Made by a program: the position numbers and the translations under genes
Part shown: in pieces, positions 24,825 to 33,066 of the stretch
How the letters are laid out: the number at the start of each line of letters is the position of its first letter
Numbering within the stretch: position 1 is the stretch's first letter
Notes under the pieces: model-generated
Told to the model about the DNA's origin: nothing
Database searches by the model: none
What the model saw: only the letters and a program-made list of their open reading frames with translations
DNA from: JARBUG01 sp035628915
GTDB lineage: Bacteria > Bacillota > Sulfobacillia > Symbiobacteriales > Symbiobacteriaceae
Assembly (NCBI GenBank): GCA_035628915.1
Contig: DASPIW010000004.1
Coordinates: 1 to 64,000, forward strand
Reading direction: 5' to 3'
DNA length: 64,000 nt

Positions 24825-26069
24825 TTACTCTCTCATGTCAGCGGGCAATGCCTTCCACACCTCGGCCATACTGGGCTGCACGCGAATCGGCGCCCCCGCC
24901 GCCTCAATGGCCCGGCGCACATCCTTGAGTCCACTGCCGCTAACGACGACGGCAACCGAGTCCGACTTCCCGATGATTCCTTGTACAACGGCCTTCTGCA
25001 GGCCTGCGACGGCGGCGCCCGCCGCGGGCTCCGCGAAAACACCCGTCAGGCGGCCCGTGAGCCCCATCGCTTCCCGAATTTCATTGTCGGTAACGAGCGT
25101 AAACGTGCCACCCGTCGCCTTGATGCGAGTGACCGCCTTGACCCAGTTGCGGGGTTCGCCCACGGCAATGCCGTCGGCGATGGTCTCCTCGCCGCCGGGG
25201 GCGTAGCGGCTGCCAAAGAAGGCGTCAGCGACGGCGCGGGACCCTTCGGCCTGAACGCCCAGAATCCGCGGCACCCGGTCGGTCCAGCCGATGCGCGCCA
25301 GTTCGATGAACGCCCTGGCGATACCGGCCACCGTGCAGCCGTCGCCCACGGAGACGACCACCCAGTCCGGCACCTGCCAGCCCAGGTCCAGCGCGACTTC
25401 CAGGCCGCAGGTCTTCTTGCCTTCCACCAAGTACGGGTTGATGCCGCTGAGCCGGTTGTACCAGCCCTTCTGCTCGGCGATGGCCGCTGTGGCCAGGGCG
25501 AAGGCGTCGGCGTAGGAGCCCTGCACCTGAAAGACCGTGGCGCCGAAGATCAGGAGTTGGGCTACCTTGCCTTCAGCGGCGGTCTGCGGAACGAAAATGA
25601 CCGATCGGAGGCCGGCCGCAGCACAGGCACCGGCCAGCGACGATGCCGCGTTGCCGGTGGAGGCGGTGGCCACCACCTTGGCGCCGACTTCCATCGCCTT
25701 CGCGACGCCGATCGCCGAAGCCCGGTCTTTGAGCGAAGCGGTGGGCGCCCGCCCCTCGTCCTTCAGCCAGAGCTGGCCAACCCCCAGCGCTTCGGCAAGG
25801 CGGGGCGCCGCGACCAAAGGCGTGTTTCCGGGCAGCAGCGGACCCCGGGGACCGTCAGGGGCCACGGGCAGCAGGGGCGCCCAGCACCAGAGACCTTGCC
25901 CGCTGCGGACGGCTACGGTCTCCCGGTCCTCATGGCGGGCAATGGCGTCGTAGTCAAAGACCACATCGAGAATGCCGGTGGGACCGCACGCCGGGCACGT
26001 GGTGGCGGTTGGGCTCGCCGGGTAAGTCTTGCCGCAGAGGACACATTCCAGGTGCTTAACGTACTGCAC
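24825..26069 (-). CDS. Threonine-synthase-like PLP enzyme in the purine cluster
   Basis: A fold-type II PLP enzyme of about 414 aa. An N-terminal zinc ribbon (CVLCGKTYP with CPACG) is followed by the cofactor lysine in TASLKDRAS, the substrate loop STGNAASSLAG and a glycine-rich phosphate site. The GTG start at 26069 lies inside the last codons of the hydantoinase gene (14-base overlap). In the E. coli urate cluster this place is held by YgeX, a fold-type II ammonia-lyase for 2,3-diaminopropionate, so a comparable lyase role is more likely than threonine synthesis. No hom or thrB gene is nearby. Confidence 0.85.
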   Translation of the reverse strand: MQYVKHLECVLCGKTYPASPTATTCPACGPTGILDVVFDYDAIARHEDRETVAVRSGQGLWCWAPLLPVAPDGPRGPLLPGNTPLVAAPRLAEALGVGQLWLKDEGRAPTASLKDRASAIGVAKAMEVGAKVVATASTGNAASSLAGACAAAGLRSVIFVPQTAAEGKVAQLLIFGATVFQVQGSYADAFALATAAIAEQKGWYNRLSGINPYLVEGKKTCGLEVALDLGWQVPDWVVVSVGDGCTVAGIARAFIELARIGWTDRVPRILGVQAEGSRAVADAFFGSRYAPGGEETIADGIAVGEPRNWVKAVTRIKATGGTFTLVTDNEIREAMGLTGRLTGVFAEPAAGAAVAGLQKAVVQGIIGKSDSVAVVVSGSGLKDVRRAIEAAGAPIRVQPSMAEVWKALPADMRE

Positions 26070-27438
26070 GGTCCACGCCCCTCTCGAGGTATTTGCCCCA
26101 GCCGGCTTCCGCCTTGAGTTCGCCGTCCCGGATGACGGGGCGCCCGCGCACCAGCACATGGCGGGCAGCGCCGCTTACCGGAAGCCCTTCATACGGGCTG
26201 TTGTCGCTGCCGCAGTGGTGGGTAGCCGCTGACCAGGTGTGACGGGGCGCCGGGTCCCACACAACGATGTCCGCGTCGCTGCCCGGAGCGATGGTGCCTT
26301 TGCGCGGATAGAGCCCGAAAATCCGAGCGGGATCCGTCGCCGTAACGGCAACGAGCTCTTCCAGGGTGATGTATCCGCGCTCGACGCCGTAGGTGTACAG
26401 GAACGGCAGTCGCTCCTCGACGCCTGGGGCGCCGTTTGGAATCCTGTCGAATCGCTCCCTGCCCCGCGCCTTCTGCTCCAGCGTCCAGGGGCAGTGGTCG
26501 CTGGCGACGACCTCAACGGTCTTGCCCAGAGCGTCCCAAAGGGCTTTCCGATCCTTCTCCGTGCGTAGCGGCGGCGACAGCACCCACCGGGCGCCATCGA
26601 AGTGGGGGCGGGCGAGCTCATCAGCCGTGAAGAGCAGGTAATGGGTACAGGTCTCGGCCAGCACGGGAATCCCCCGCCGCCGGGCGGCTTCGATCTCCTC
26701 CAGCGCTTCCCGGCAGGTAACATGCACTACGTAGAGCCGGGCGCCGGCCATTTCCGCCAGGCGGCACGCCCGCCCCGTGGCCTCGGCCTCGGCGGCGGCC
26801 GGCCGGGTGACGGCATGGAACCGGGGCGCCGTCTCGCCGCGCGCCACGGCCTCGACCACCAGGGTATCAATCACATCGCCGTTTTCAGCGTGAACGAGCA
26901 CCAGGCCGTTCGCCTTTGCGACCGCCCGCATGACGGCGAACAGGTCGGAATCGCCCAGCATCAGGCGGTTGCGGTACGCCGTGTATACCTTGAATGACGG
27001 CACGCCTGCGCGCACCATGAGCGGGATCTCATCTAACACAGAAGGATTTACATCAATAATGCCCATGTGAAAACCATAGTCGATCACCGCGTGAGGCGCA
27101 GCCCGCCGGTGCCAGTCGGCCAGGGCGTTCCCGAGCGAGTCGCCCCGCTCCTGGGTGATCATGTCGATCACCGTGGTCGTACCGCCAAAGGCTGCGGCGA
27201 TTGTGCCGCTGTACCAGGAATCGGCGTTGAACTCGCCGCCCCCGGTGGGCAGTTCAATGTGCGTGTGCGGGTCAATGGCCCCGGGCAGCACGTAGCACCC
27301 CTCGGCATCAATCACCTCGTCGCCGGGCGCCCGCAGGCCCGCCCCGATGGCCGTCACCTGGGCGCCCTCCACCCGGACATCCGCCAGCATGCGGCCCGCG
27401 GCTGTCACCACTGTGCCGCCGGAGATCATCGTGGCCAT
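26056..27438 (-). CDS. Hydantoinase/dihydropyrimidinase, 460 aa
   Basis: A cyclic amidohydrolase of the D-hydantoinase family. Metal ligands are visible in IDPHTHIELP, the carbamylated lysine in SFKVYTAY, histidines in VHAENGD, VVHVTC and CTHYL, and the final aspartate in VASDHCPWT. In this cluster it probably opens a hydantoin such as allantoin or a related urate product. It overlaps the PLP-enzyme gene by 14 bases. The second copy of the 79-bp element forms its leader, ending ten bases before its GA-rich ribosome site. Confidence 0.92.
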   Translation of the reverse strand: MATMISGGTVVTAAGRMLADVRVEGAQVTAIGAGLRAPGDEVIDAEGCYVLPGAIDPHTHIELPTGGGEFNADSWYSGTIAAAFGGTTTVIDMITQERGDSLGNALADWHRRAAPHAVIDYGFHMGIIDVNPSVLDEIPLMVRAGVPSFKVYTAYRNRLMLGDSDLFAVMRAVAKANGLVLVHAENGDVIDTLVVEAVARGETAPRFHAVTRPAAAEAEATGRACRLAEMAGARLYVVHVTCREALEEIEAARRRGIPVLAETCTHYLLFTADELARPHFDGARWVLSPPLRTEKDRKALWDALGKTVEVVASDHCPWTLEQKARGRERFDRIPNGAPGVEERLPFLYTYGVERGYITLEELVAVTATDPARIFGLYPRKGTIAPGSDADIVVWDPAPRHTWSAATHHCGSDNSPYEGLPVSGAARHVLVRGRPVIRDGELKAEAGWGKYLERGVDRAVR

Positions 27439-27451
27439 CGCTCACATCCCC

Positions 27452-27530
27452 CCTCGTTTCGCCAGGCTCGAACCGTTTCCGTCGGCCAGGAGTTGCGGAC
27501 GGAAACTGTCCGACCCTTCCTTCAACTCCT
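27452..27530 (-). ncRNA. 79-nt structured repeat element, copy 2 (leader of hydantoinase)
   Basis: It matches copy 1 with four substitutions. Here the first helix is a full eight pairs (27523-27530 with 27488-27495). The second is nine pairs, 27498-27506 (GACGGAAAC on the plus strand) with 27475-27483 (GTTTCCGTC). It begins at the base after the stop codon of the XRE-cupin regulator gene and ends before the hydantoinase ribosome site. Placement in two leaders of one operon argues for a regulatory or RNA-processing role. Confidence 0.6.
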
Positions 27531-28073
27531 CTAGAACTTGGGCGGGGTAATTGCCGCCAGGACTGTCAGCTCCTGCTTGCCGCTGTTGCGGATGCGATGG
27601 GGGAGGGACGCCCGGATCTGAATGGCATCCCCCTCCTGGAGCCGGTAAATCTCGTCGGCCACGGTGATCTCCATCTCTCCGCCCAGCACCACGAAAGCTT
27701 CCTCGCCCGGGTGTGAGGTGACTTCATCGCCCGAGGCGACGCCCGGCGGTAGCCGGGTCAGCACGACTTCCAGCTGTGCCTGCGGATCGGCGGGGGAGAG
27801 CAGCTCCCACTGGGCCGCCGTGTCGTGCAGGCGTAAGATGCGCCGCTCGTGCTTGCGCACCACGGGGCTGGGGGTGGCCTCATCAAGCAGGAAGAAAAAG
27901 ACGGGCACTTCCAGGGCGCCTGCAATGCGGCGGAGCGATGTGATGGACGGCTCGGTCACATCCCGCTCCACCTGGCTGAGAAAACTGGCGGTAAGGCCTG
28001 TCCGGTTAGCCAGTTCCTGCAGGCTGATGTCCATCTGCTGGCGGCGCTGCCGAATCCGCTCGCCAATACCCAC
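27531..28073 (-). CDS. XRE-cupin transcriptional regulator, 180 aa
   Basis: A helix-turn-helix domain (residues about 8-62: SLQELANRTGLTASFLSQVE) joined to a small cupin sensor domain (GEEAFVVLGGEMEITV, LQEGDAIQIRASLPHRIRN). Such regulators usually respond to a small metabolite bound in the cupin. GTG 28073 has AAGGAGGT seven bases upstream; longer frames have no support. Its position inside the purine operon, between the SsnA-like gene and the hydantoinase, suggests that it controls this operon. Confidence 0.92.
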   Translation of the reverse strand: MGIGERIRQRRQQMDISLQELANRTGLTASFLSQVERDVTEPSITSLRRIAGALEVPVFFFLLDEATPSPVVRKHERRILRLHDTAAQWELLSPADPQAQLEVVLTRLPPGVASGDEVTSHPGEEAFVVLGGEMEITVADEIYRLQEGDAIQIRASLPHRIRNSGKQELTVLAAITPPKF

Positions 28074-28101
28074 GGGAATGACCTCCTTCCATATGTACGG
28101 A

Positions 28102-29412
28102 TCAGATCTGCTTCCAGACCTGCGCTGCAACACTTTGGGCCTGCCGGGCGAGCGTCTCCTCGTCAACGCCGACGATGCGGCGGTCGCTCACCACGACCTG
28201 GCCGCGCACCAGCACCGTGCGCACGTGGGCCGCTGAGATGCCGAAGAACAGGTGGAACGGGAAGTTGCCGTCCGTAATGGGCGTTGGGGGCCGGTAATCG
28301 GTGACGACGAGGTCGGCGGCGCTGCCGGGCTCCAGCCGGCCCAGGGGGGCGCCGAAGCGTTCGCTCAGAATGCGGGGGTTCTCTCTTAGCAGCACATCGG
28401 CAAACTCGGCCACGCCCGCTGAAGGGGTCGCGGTGCTGTGGCTGTGCAGCGTGGCTGCCGCCCGGAGGGTCTCCAGCATGTCCGGGGTGTAGCCGTCGGT
28501 GCCGAGGGCGACCTTGACGCCCTGTTTCCGCATGTCGAGAATGCGGGGGAAGCCCACGGCGTTGCCCATGTTGGAGTGGGGTTGATGAGTCAGCACCACG
28601 CCGGTATAAGCGAGAATCGCCATCTCTTCTTCATCAAGATGGACGCCGTGTCCGACGAAGGTGCCGGGTCGCAGGATCCCGGCAGCCGCCAGCCGGTGTG
28701 CCGTGCGGACGCCGCTGCGCTCCAGCGCGTCGGCGGGGTCTTCAGGCCCTTCGGCCAGGTGGATGTGGAAGCCGGCGCCCAGCTCGTCGGCGGCGGCACG
28801 GCAGTGGCGGAGCGTCTCGTCCGACAGGGTGAAGGCGGCGTGGAGCCCGAAAAGGGCCGGCATGCGCCGATCTCTGAGGAAGCGAACGTTCTCTTCGATG
28901 CCTTCCTGCGCACCCACGGCACCGTTGCGATCCGTCACCTCATAGCAGAGGCAAGCCCGAATGCCCAGCGTGTCGGCGGCACGCGCAATCTCGTCGAGCG
29001 AGCCGGCGATAAAGGAAGGGCTTGCGTGATGGTCCACCACGGTGGTGACCCCGCAGCGCAGGTGATCAGCCAGGCCGTACAGGGCGCTCAGGTGCACCGC
29101 TTCACGGGTGAGCGCCCGGTCCAGCTTCCACCAGACGCTTTCGAGAATCTGCCGGAAGGAGCGCGGCGCCGGGCCGGGAAAGGCAAACCCCCTGGCGAAC
29201 AGGCCGTAGAGGTGGGTGTGGGCGTTGGTCAGTCCGGGCATGATGACGGCGCCCCGGGCATCAATGTGCCCGGCGTCGGGGTAGAGTTCGCTCAGTTCCT
29301 GAAAGCCTGCCACGGCACTGACGCGGTCGCCGTCCACCAGTACACCGGCGTCAGGCAGCACGCCCAGGGCGCCCATCGTGGCCACGATTCCCGGGCCAAT
29401 TAGCAGTCTCAC
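28102..29412 (-). CDS. ssnA: SsnA-like amidohydrolase/deaminase, 436 aa
   Basis: A metal-dependent deaminase of the amidohydrolase superfamily. The metal site is visible in LTNAHTHLYGL, HIHLAEGPED, VGHGVHLDEEE and LGTDGYTPDM, with correct spacing for a guanine deaminase/chlorohydrolase-type enzyme. Members beside YgeW, YgeY and hydroxylases are called SsnA and are linked to purine breakdown; an aminated purine or ring-opened intermediate is the likely substrate. It starts eight bases after the dihydropyrimidine-dehydrogenase-like gene. Confidence 0.88.
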   Translation of the reverse strand: MRLLIGPGIVATMGALGVLPDAGVLVDGDRVSAVAGFQELSELYPDAGHIDARGAVIMPGLTNAHTHLYGLFARGFAFPGPAPRSFRQILESVWWKLDRALTREAVHLSALYGLADHLRCGVTTVVDHHASPSFIAGSLDEIARAADTLGIRACLCYEVTDRNGAVGAQEGIEENVRFLRDRRMPALFGLHAAFTLSDETLRHCRAAADELGAGFHIHLAEGPEDPADALERSGVRTAHRLAAAGILRPGTFVGHGVHLDEEEMAILAYTGVVLTHQPHSNMGNAVGFPRILDMRKQGVKVALGTDGYTPDMLETLRAAATLHSHSTATPSAGVAEFADVLLRENPRILSERFGAPLGRLEPGSAADLVVTDYRPPTPITDGNFPFHLFFGISAAHVRTVLVRGQVVVSDRRIVGVDEETLARQAQSVAAQVWKQI

Positions 29413-29419
29413 GCCCGTA

Positions 29420-30544
29420 TCACCTCCAGGGCGGCAGCATGGTCACCTGCTCGCGGGGCCGGAAAGAGAGCGCCCCGTCCGGGCACGCCGAAACGCAGAG
29501 CCCGCACTCGAAGCAGTTGGCCGCATTGATGACCGGGAACTCCTTGGGGCGGGCAACAATCGCGTCGAAGTAGCAGACCACCCCGCAAATGGTACAGCCG
29601 CTGCACTTGGAGTCGTCCAACTGCGGTGCCTCTTCGGCGGTGAGCACGACCCGCTGGCCGCGTCCCCACCGCTTCAGGTAGAGCCCCCGGATTCCTTCCG
29701 TATCGGCGTAGCCATGCCCGTCGAGCCAGGCGCCCAGGCCGTTGGCCAACTCTGCATACGCAGCCGGACCTTTCAGGACCGGGAGGGTGGTGACCTGAAC
29801 GAGTACGGCGCCCACCATCAGGAACTCCAGCACATCGCGCACGCTCATGGCCCCGCCGCTGGCAATGACGGGCTTTCGTACCTTTCGGGCGACTTCAAAG
29901 ACGGTCCGGACTGCGATGGGGTGAATTGGGGCGCCGCTCAGCCAGCAGTAACCGTAGTGGTCGCTGAGGCGCGGAGCGCCGTTCTCATCTGGGTCAATAT
30001 CCAGCACCGGGCCAAACCCGCTCATGCAGACGAACGCGTCCACAAACGGCTCAATCTCTTGGGCGCGCTCGGCAATATCCTCGCCGTGCCACAGGCAGAG
30101 CTTGGCCCAAATGGGCACCGAAACGGCCCGGCGGAGGGCCTGAATCGCCTCGACGGACTCCTCCCATGGCTGAAACGCGGTGCTGTACTCCAGCGCCTGG
30201 GCGCCGGCTGCCACCAGGCGGACGCCCAGTTCACCCACCTCTGACGCAGGCCCGGCAAGGCTTGCGACGACCGGCACACCCAGATCATCCGGAAACGACC
30301 ACTGCTCTACCGGCAGCGCCGACCCCCGCTGATTGGTGAGCAAGCCGTCGCGCCCGTACGGCACAACCGTGGGCTCCGGCGGCGCCGGCAGGGGCCAGGG
30401 CAATACGGTGCGGGTCACGATGCCGCCGGCACCGCCCTGCACGGCCGCGATCAGGTCTTTCAGCAGCTCGGTCTGGGGCCCGGAGCCGGATACGATGGGG
30501 TTCGGGAAGCGGAGCCCGTTCAGTTCCACTGCGAGATTCGCCAT
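29420..30544 (-). CDS. Dihydropyrimidine-dehydrogenase-like protein with ferredoxin domain
   Basis: A PreA-type FMN TIM-barrel oxidoreductase (about residues 1-285) with a C-terminal two-cluster ferredoxin domain (CSGCTICGVVC and CFECGLCVSACP). The length is about 374 aa. ATG 30544 is chosen because GAGGGGGT lies seven bases before it; a GTG nine bases upstream is inside that site. The paired gene at 30558 encodes a barrel without ferredoxin. In the E. coli cluster the flavin/Fe-S protein YgfK occupies the comparable role, so this pair may deliver electrons to or from the urate ring. Confidence 0.85.
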   Translation of the reverse strand: MANLAVELNGLRFPNPIVSGSGPQTELLKDLIAAVQGGAGGIVTRTVLPWPLPAPPEPTVVPYGRDGLLTNQRGSALPVEQWSFPDDLGVPVVASLAGPASEVGELGVRLVAAGAQALEYSTAFQPWEESVEAIQALRRAVSVPIWAKLCLWHGEDIAERAQEIEPFVDAFVCMSGFGPVLDIDPDENGAPRLSDHYGYCWLSGAPIHPIAVRTVFEVARKVRKPVIASGGAMSVRDVLEFLMVGAVLVQVTTLPVLKGPAAYAELANGLGAWLDGHGYADTEGIRGLYLKRWGRGQRVVLTAEEAPQLDDSKCSGCTICGVVCYFDAIVARPKEFPVINAANCFECGLCVSACPDGALSFRPREQVTMLPPWR

Positions 30545-30557
30545 CGCCCGCACCCCC

Positions 30558-31469
30558 TCAAGTTTTCAGGCCCAGGCGCCGCAGATGCAGCCCCTGAACC
30601 TGGTGAATATCTTCGTAGCCGTGGGCGTCGAGCCACTCGCTGACGCCCCTGGCCAGTTTTGCGTAGTAGTTCTGACCCCGGAGCAATATCACCGTGCAGA
30701 CCTGTACCAGTGAAGCGCCGGCCATGAAGAAGGCAATGACATCCTTCGGGTTCGCGATGCCGCCCACCCCGATGACCGGCTTCTTGACCCGCCGGGCCAC
30801 TTCAAAGACGGAGCGCAGGGCGATGGGCCGAATCGGGGTGCCGGAGAGCCAGCCGTAGCCCAACTGGCTGCCCAGGGTCGGCTCCACGCACTCCACATCG
30901 ATGCGGAGCGTCGGGCCATAGCTGTTGATGCAGGCGTAGGCGTCCACATATGGCTCGATCATCGCTGCCAGTTCGCCCAGGTCGCCTTTGTGGGGCGACA
31001 GCTTCGCGATGATGGGGCATTTGACCGACTCGCGCAGGGCGCGGGCCGTGTCGACCAGCCGGGCGGGGTCCAGATAGTGAATGGTGAACTCGATGGCGTC
31101 CACACCCTTGGCCGCCACCCGGGGACCGATGGTGCGGAGTTCATCGGGCGTATAGCCGACCGAGGCAATGAACGGAATCCGGTGCCGGTGAGCCGCTGCC
31201 AGGCCGATATCGTACTCGCGGTCCAGCCACTGTTCAGGCGTCAGTTCCGTCCATAGCTCCGTGTTCAGCATGCCGGTCTGGCCGTAGCGGACCATGTCGG
31301 GGCGGGGCGGTTCGGCGGGCCGTATCGAGACGGTCTTGGCAAGCAGTCCGCCGGCCCCGCCCTCGGCTGAGCGCCGCAGCTGCTCGCCGTTGCCTACGTT
31401 CGGCCCGGCGGCGGGGATGATTGGGTTGCGGAACGTCATGCCCAGCAGCTCGACGGCAATCTTCGCCAT
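30558..31469 (-). CDS. Dihydroorotate/dihydropyrimidine dehydrogenase-like flavoprotein
   Basis: An FMN TIM barrel of 303 aa without cysteine clusters. It shares with the neighbour the segments YGWLSGTPIRPIALRSVFEVAR (here) and YCWLSGAPIHPIAVRTVFEVAR (there), showing recent duplication. FMN phosphate-site residues appear in PVIGVGGIANPKDV. The end overlaps the ribosome site of the ferredoxin-bearing paralogue, so they are co-translated and may form a heteromer. The substrate is not determined by sequence. Confidence 0.85.
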   Translation of the reverse strand: MAKIAVELLGMTFRNPIIPAAGPNVGNGEQLRRSAEGGAGGLLAKTVSIRPAEPPRPDMVRYGQTGMLNTELWTELTPEQWLDREYDIGLAAAHRHRIPFIASVGYTPDELRTIGPRVAAKGVDAIEFTIHYLDPARLVDTARALRESVKCPIIAKLSPHKGDLGELAAMIEPYVDAYACINSYGPTLRIDVECVEPTLGSQLGYGWLSGTPIRPIALRSVFEVARRVKKPVIGVGGIANPKDVIAFFMAGASLVQVCTVILLRGQNYYAKLARGVSEWLDAHGYEDIHQVQGLHLRRLGLKT

Positions 31470-31488
31470 TACGTTTTCGCCTCCTCGG

Positions 31489-32592
31489 TCATCTCCTGAT
31501 CAACGGTTCGATGAAGACCTCGGCGGCGCCGCCGCAGATCATATCCATATCGTTCAGATACTCCGGGGCCAGCAGGACCGGGCGCCCCCCCGGGGCCTGG
31601 GCCGCCAGCGCCACCCGCCGAATTTCGGCTTCCCACTTCCCACCGCCCACGGAGCCGACCAGGGTGCCATCGCCCTTGACCAGCATACAGGCGCCGGCGC
31701 TACGGGGCGTGCTGCCCCGCACCGAGACGATGGTGGCGAGCGCACACGGCTCCGATTGCGCCAGTGCGTCTGCCAGCGCCAGCCAGACTCTCTGGCCTTC
31801 CAGGGTGCCGGCGGGCACACCTGCCTCCCTTTCCGAGCGCCCCGCTTTCGACAGCGGCACACCGCTACCGCCCCGGCGCACGGCGACCAGCTCGGCCACA
31901 ATCGCGACAGCAATTTCCGCCGGCGTTTCCGCCCCGATATCCAGCCCGATGGGCGCCCGCAGCTGCTCCATGGCCCAGACCGTGGCCTCGCCGGCGTCCA
32001 GCAGTTCCTTCTGCAATGTTGCGACCTTGCGGCGGCTGCCCACCATGCCCAAGTAGGCCGCAGGCTGCTGCACCGCCGCCCGGAGGGCTTCCTTGTCCTT
32101 TTCGTGGCTGCGGCCGGCCAGCACAATGAACGTCGTGGCATCCGTATGCAGCCGCTGAATGACGGCTGCCATCTCTTCGCACAGCACCGCGCAGCCGGGG
32201 AATCGCTCCGGCTGGGCATACTCTGACCGGTCGTCGACTACGGTCACCCGGAATCCCGCGGCCAGTGCGGCGGGCGCCAGGGCTGCCGCCACATGTCCGG
32301 CCCCGGCTACCAGCAGCTGCGGCGGCGGGAGCACGGGGTCGGTGAAAACACGCAAATCCCCCACGGTTACAAGGCGGGGGCGCCCGTCGGCAATGGACTG
32401 CCGGGCGACGCCCATCAGGTCGTACCGCAGGTCTTTGATCTCCGCGGCCGACGTTTCGATTCCCTCCATCTCCCCGAACGGCCGCACCACCATGTGGGTG
32501 CCCAACATCGGCGCGGGACCGTCCACCACAGCCACACGGCAGGCTGCTTGCTCCTGCCGGGCAGCCCGGGCCAGCGCTTTCCAATGCACCAT
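31489..32592 (-). CDS. XdhC-family protein with CoxI domain at the C-terminus
   Basis: A 367-aa maturation factor for the molybdenum hydroxylase. After an unassigned N-terminal region (1-90) comes the Rossmann part (LLVAGAGHVAAALAPAAL, VDDRSEYAQPERFPG, LGMVGSRRK, LDIGAETPAEIAVAI), then a CoxI domain (ALATIVSVRGSTPRSAGACM, GSVGGGKWEAEI) at about 260-360. In the homologue at 20190 the CoxI domain comes first, so this protein is permuted or fused to a second unit. ATG 32592 follows GAGGTGA. It is six bases after the [2Fe-2S] subunit gene. Confidence 0.88.
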   Translation of the reverse strand: MVHWKALARAARQEQAACRVAVVDGPAPMLGTHMVVRPFGEMEGIETSAAEIKDLRYDLMGVARQSIADGRPRLVTVGDLRVFTDPVLPPPQLLVAGAGHVAAALAPAALAAGFRVTVVDDRSEYAQPERFPGCAVLCEEMAAVIQRLHTDATTFIVLAGRSHEKDKEALRAAVQQPAAYLGMVGSRRKVATLQKELLDAGEATVWAMEQLRAPIGLDIGAETPAEIAVAIVAELVAVRRGGSGVPLSKAGRSEREAGVPAGTLEGQRVWLALADALAQSEPCALATIVSVRGSTPRSAGACMLVKGDGTLVGSVGGGKWEAEIRRVALAAQAPGGRPVLLAPEYLNDMDMICGGAAEVFIEPLIRR

Positions 32593-32597
32593 CGCTT

Positions 32598-33062
32598 TCA
32601 CCTCATACGATTTGCTGCCAGACTGACCGCCGCAAATATCTTCTGGTAGCCGGTGCAGCGACACAGATTTCCTTCCATACCTTCTTTGATCTCTGCTTCT
32701 GACGGATTCGGGTTCTGATTCAACAGCGAGTAAGCGCTCATCACCATGCCGGTCATGCAGTAGCCGCACTGGACGGCCCCGGCTTCGACGAATGCCTGCT
32801 GCACGGGGTGCAGCTTGCCGTCGGACGCCGCCAGCCCTTCGACCGTAAGCACGTCAGCCCCGTCGGCCTGCGCGGCCATGACGAGGCAGGAGTTGACGGT
32901 CCGGCCGTCCAGCAGGACGGTGCAGGCACCGCACTCGCCCTTGCCGCAGGACTCCTTGGCGCCAATCAGCCCCAGGCGTTCCCGCAGGACATGCAGCAGC
33001 GGCTCGGTGGGGGCGGCTTCCACGGTGACAGGCTTTCCGTTCACGTTCAAACGCAGTTCCAT
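32598..33062 (-). CDS. Xanthine dehydrogenase-type [2Fe-2S] subunit
   Basis: The small electron-transfer subunit (154 aa) of a molybdenum hydroxylase. The plant-type cluster motif CGKGECGACTVLLDG and a distal cysteine form the first site; the second cluster is in CGYCMTGMVM and CRCTGYQKI. Both are intact and length is normal. Start 33062 has GGGGAGGGG upstream. It is separated from the molybdenum subunit by four bases. It partners the subunits at 33067 and 35599. Confidence 0.94.
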   Translation of the reverse strand: MELRLNVNGKPVTVEAAPTEPLLHVLRERLGLIGAKESCGKGECGACTVLLDGRTVNSCLVMAAQADGADVLTVEGLAASDGKLHPVQQAFVEAGAVQCGYCMTGMVMSAYSLLNQNPNPSEAEIKEGMEGNLCRCTGYQKIFAAVSLAANRMR

Positions 33063-33066
33063 GTGG

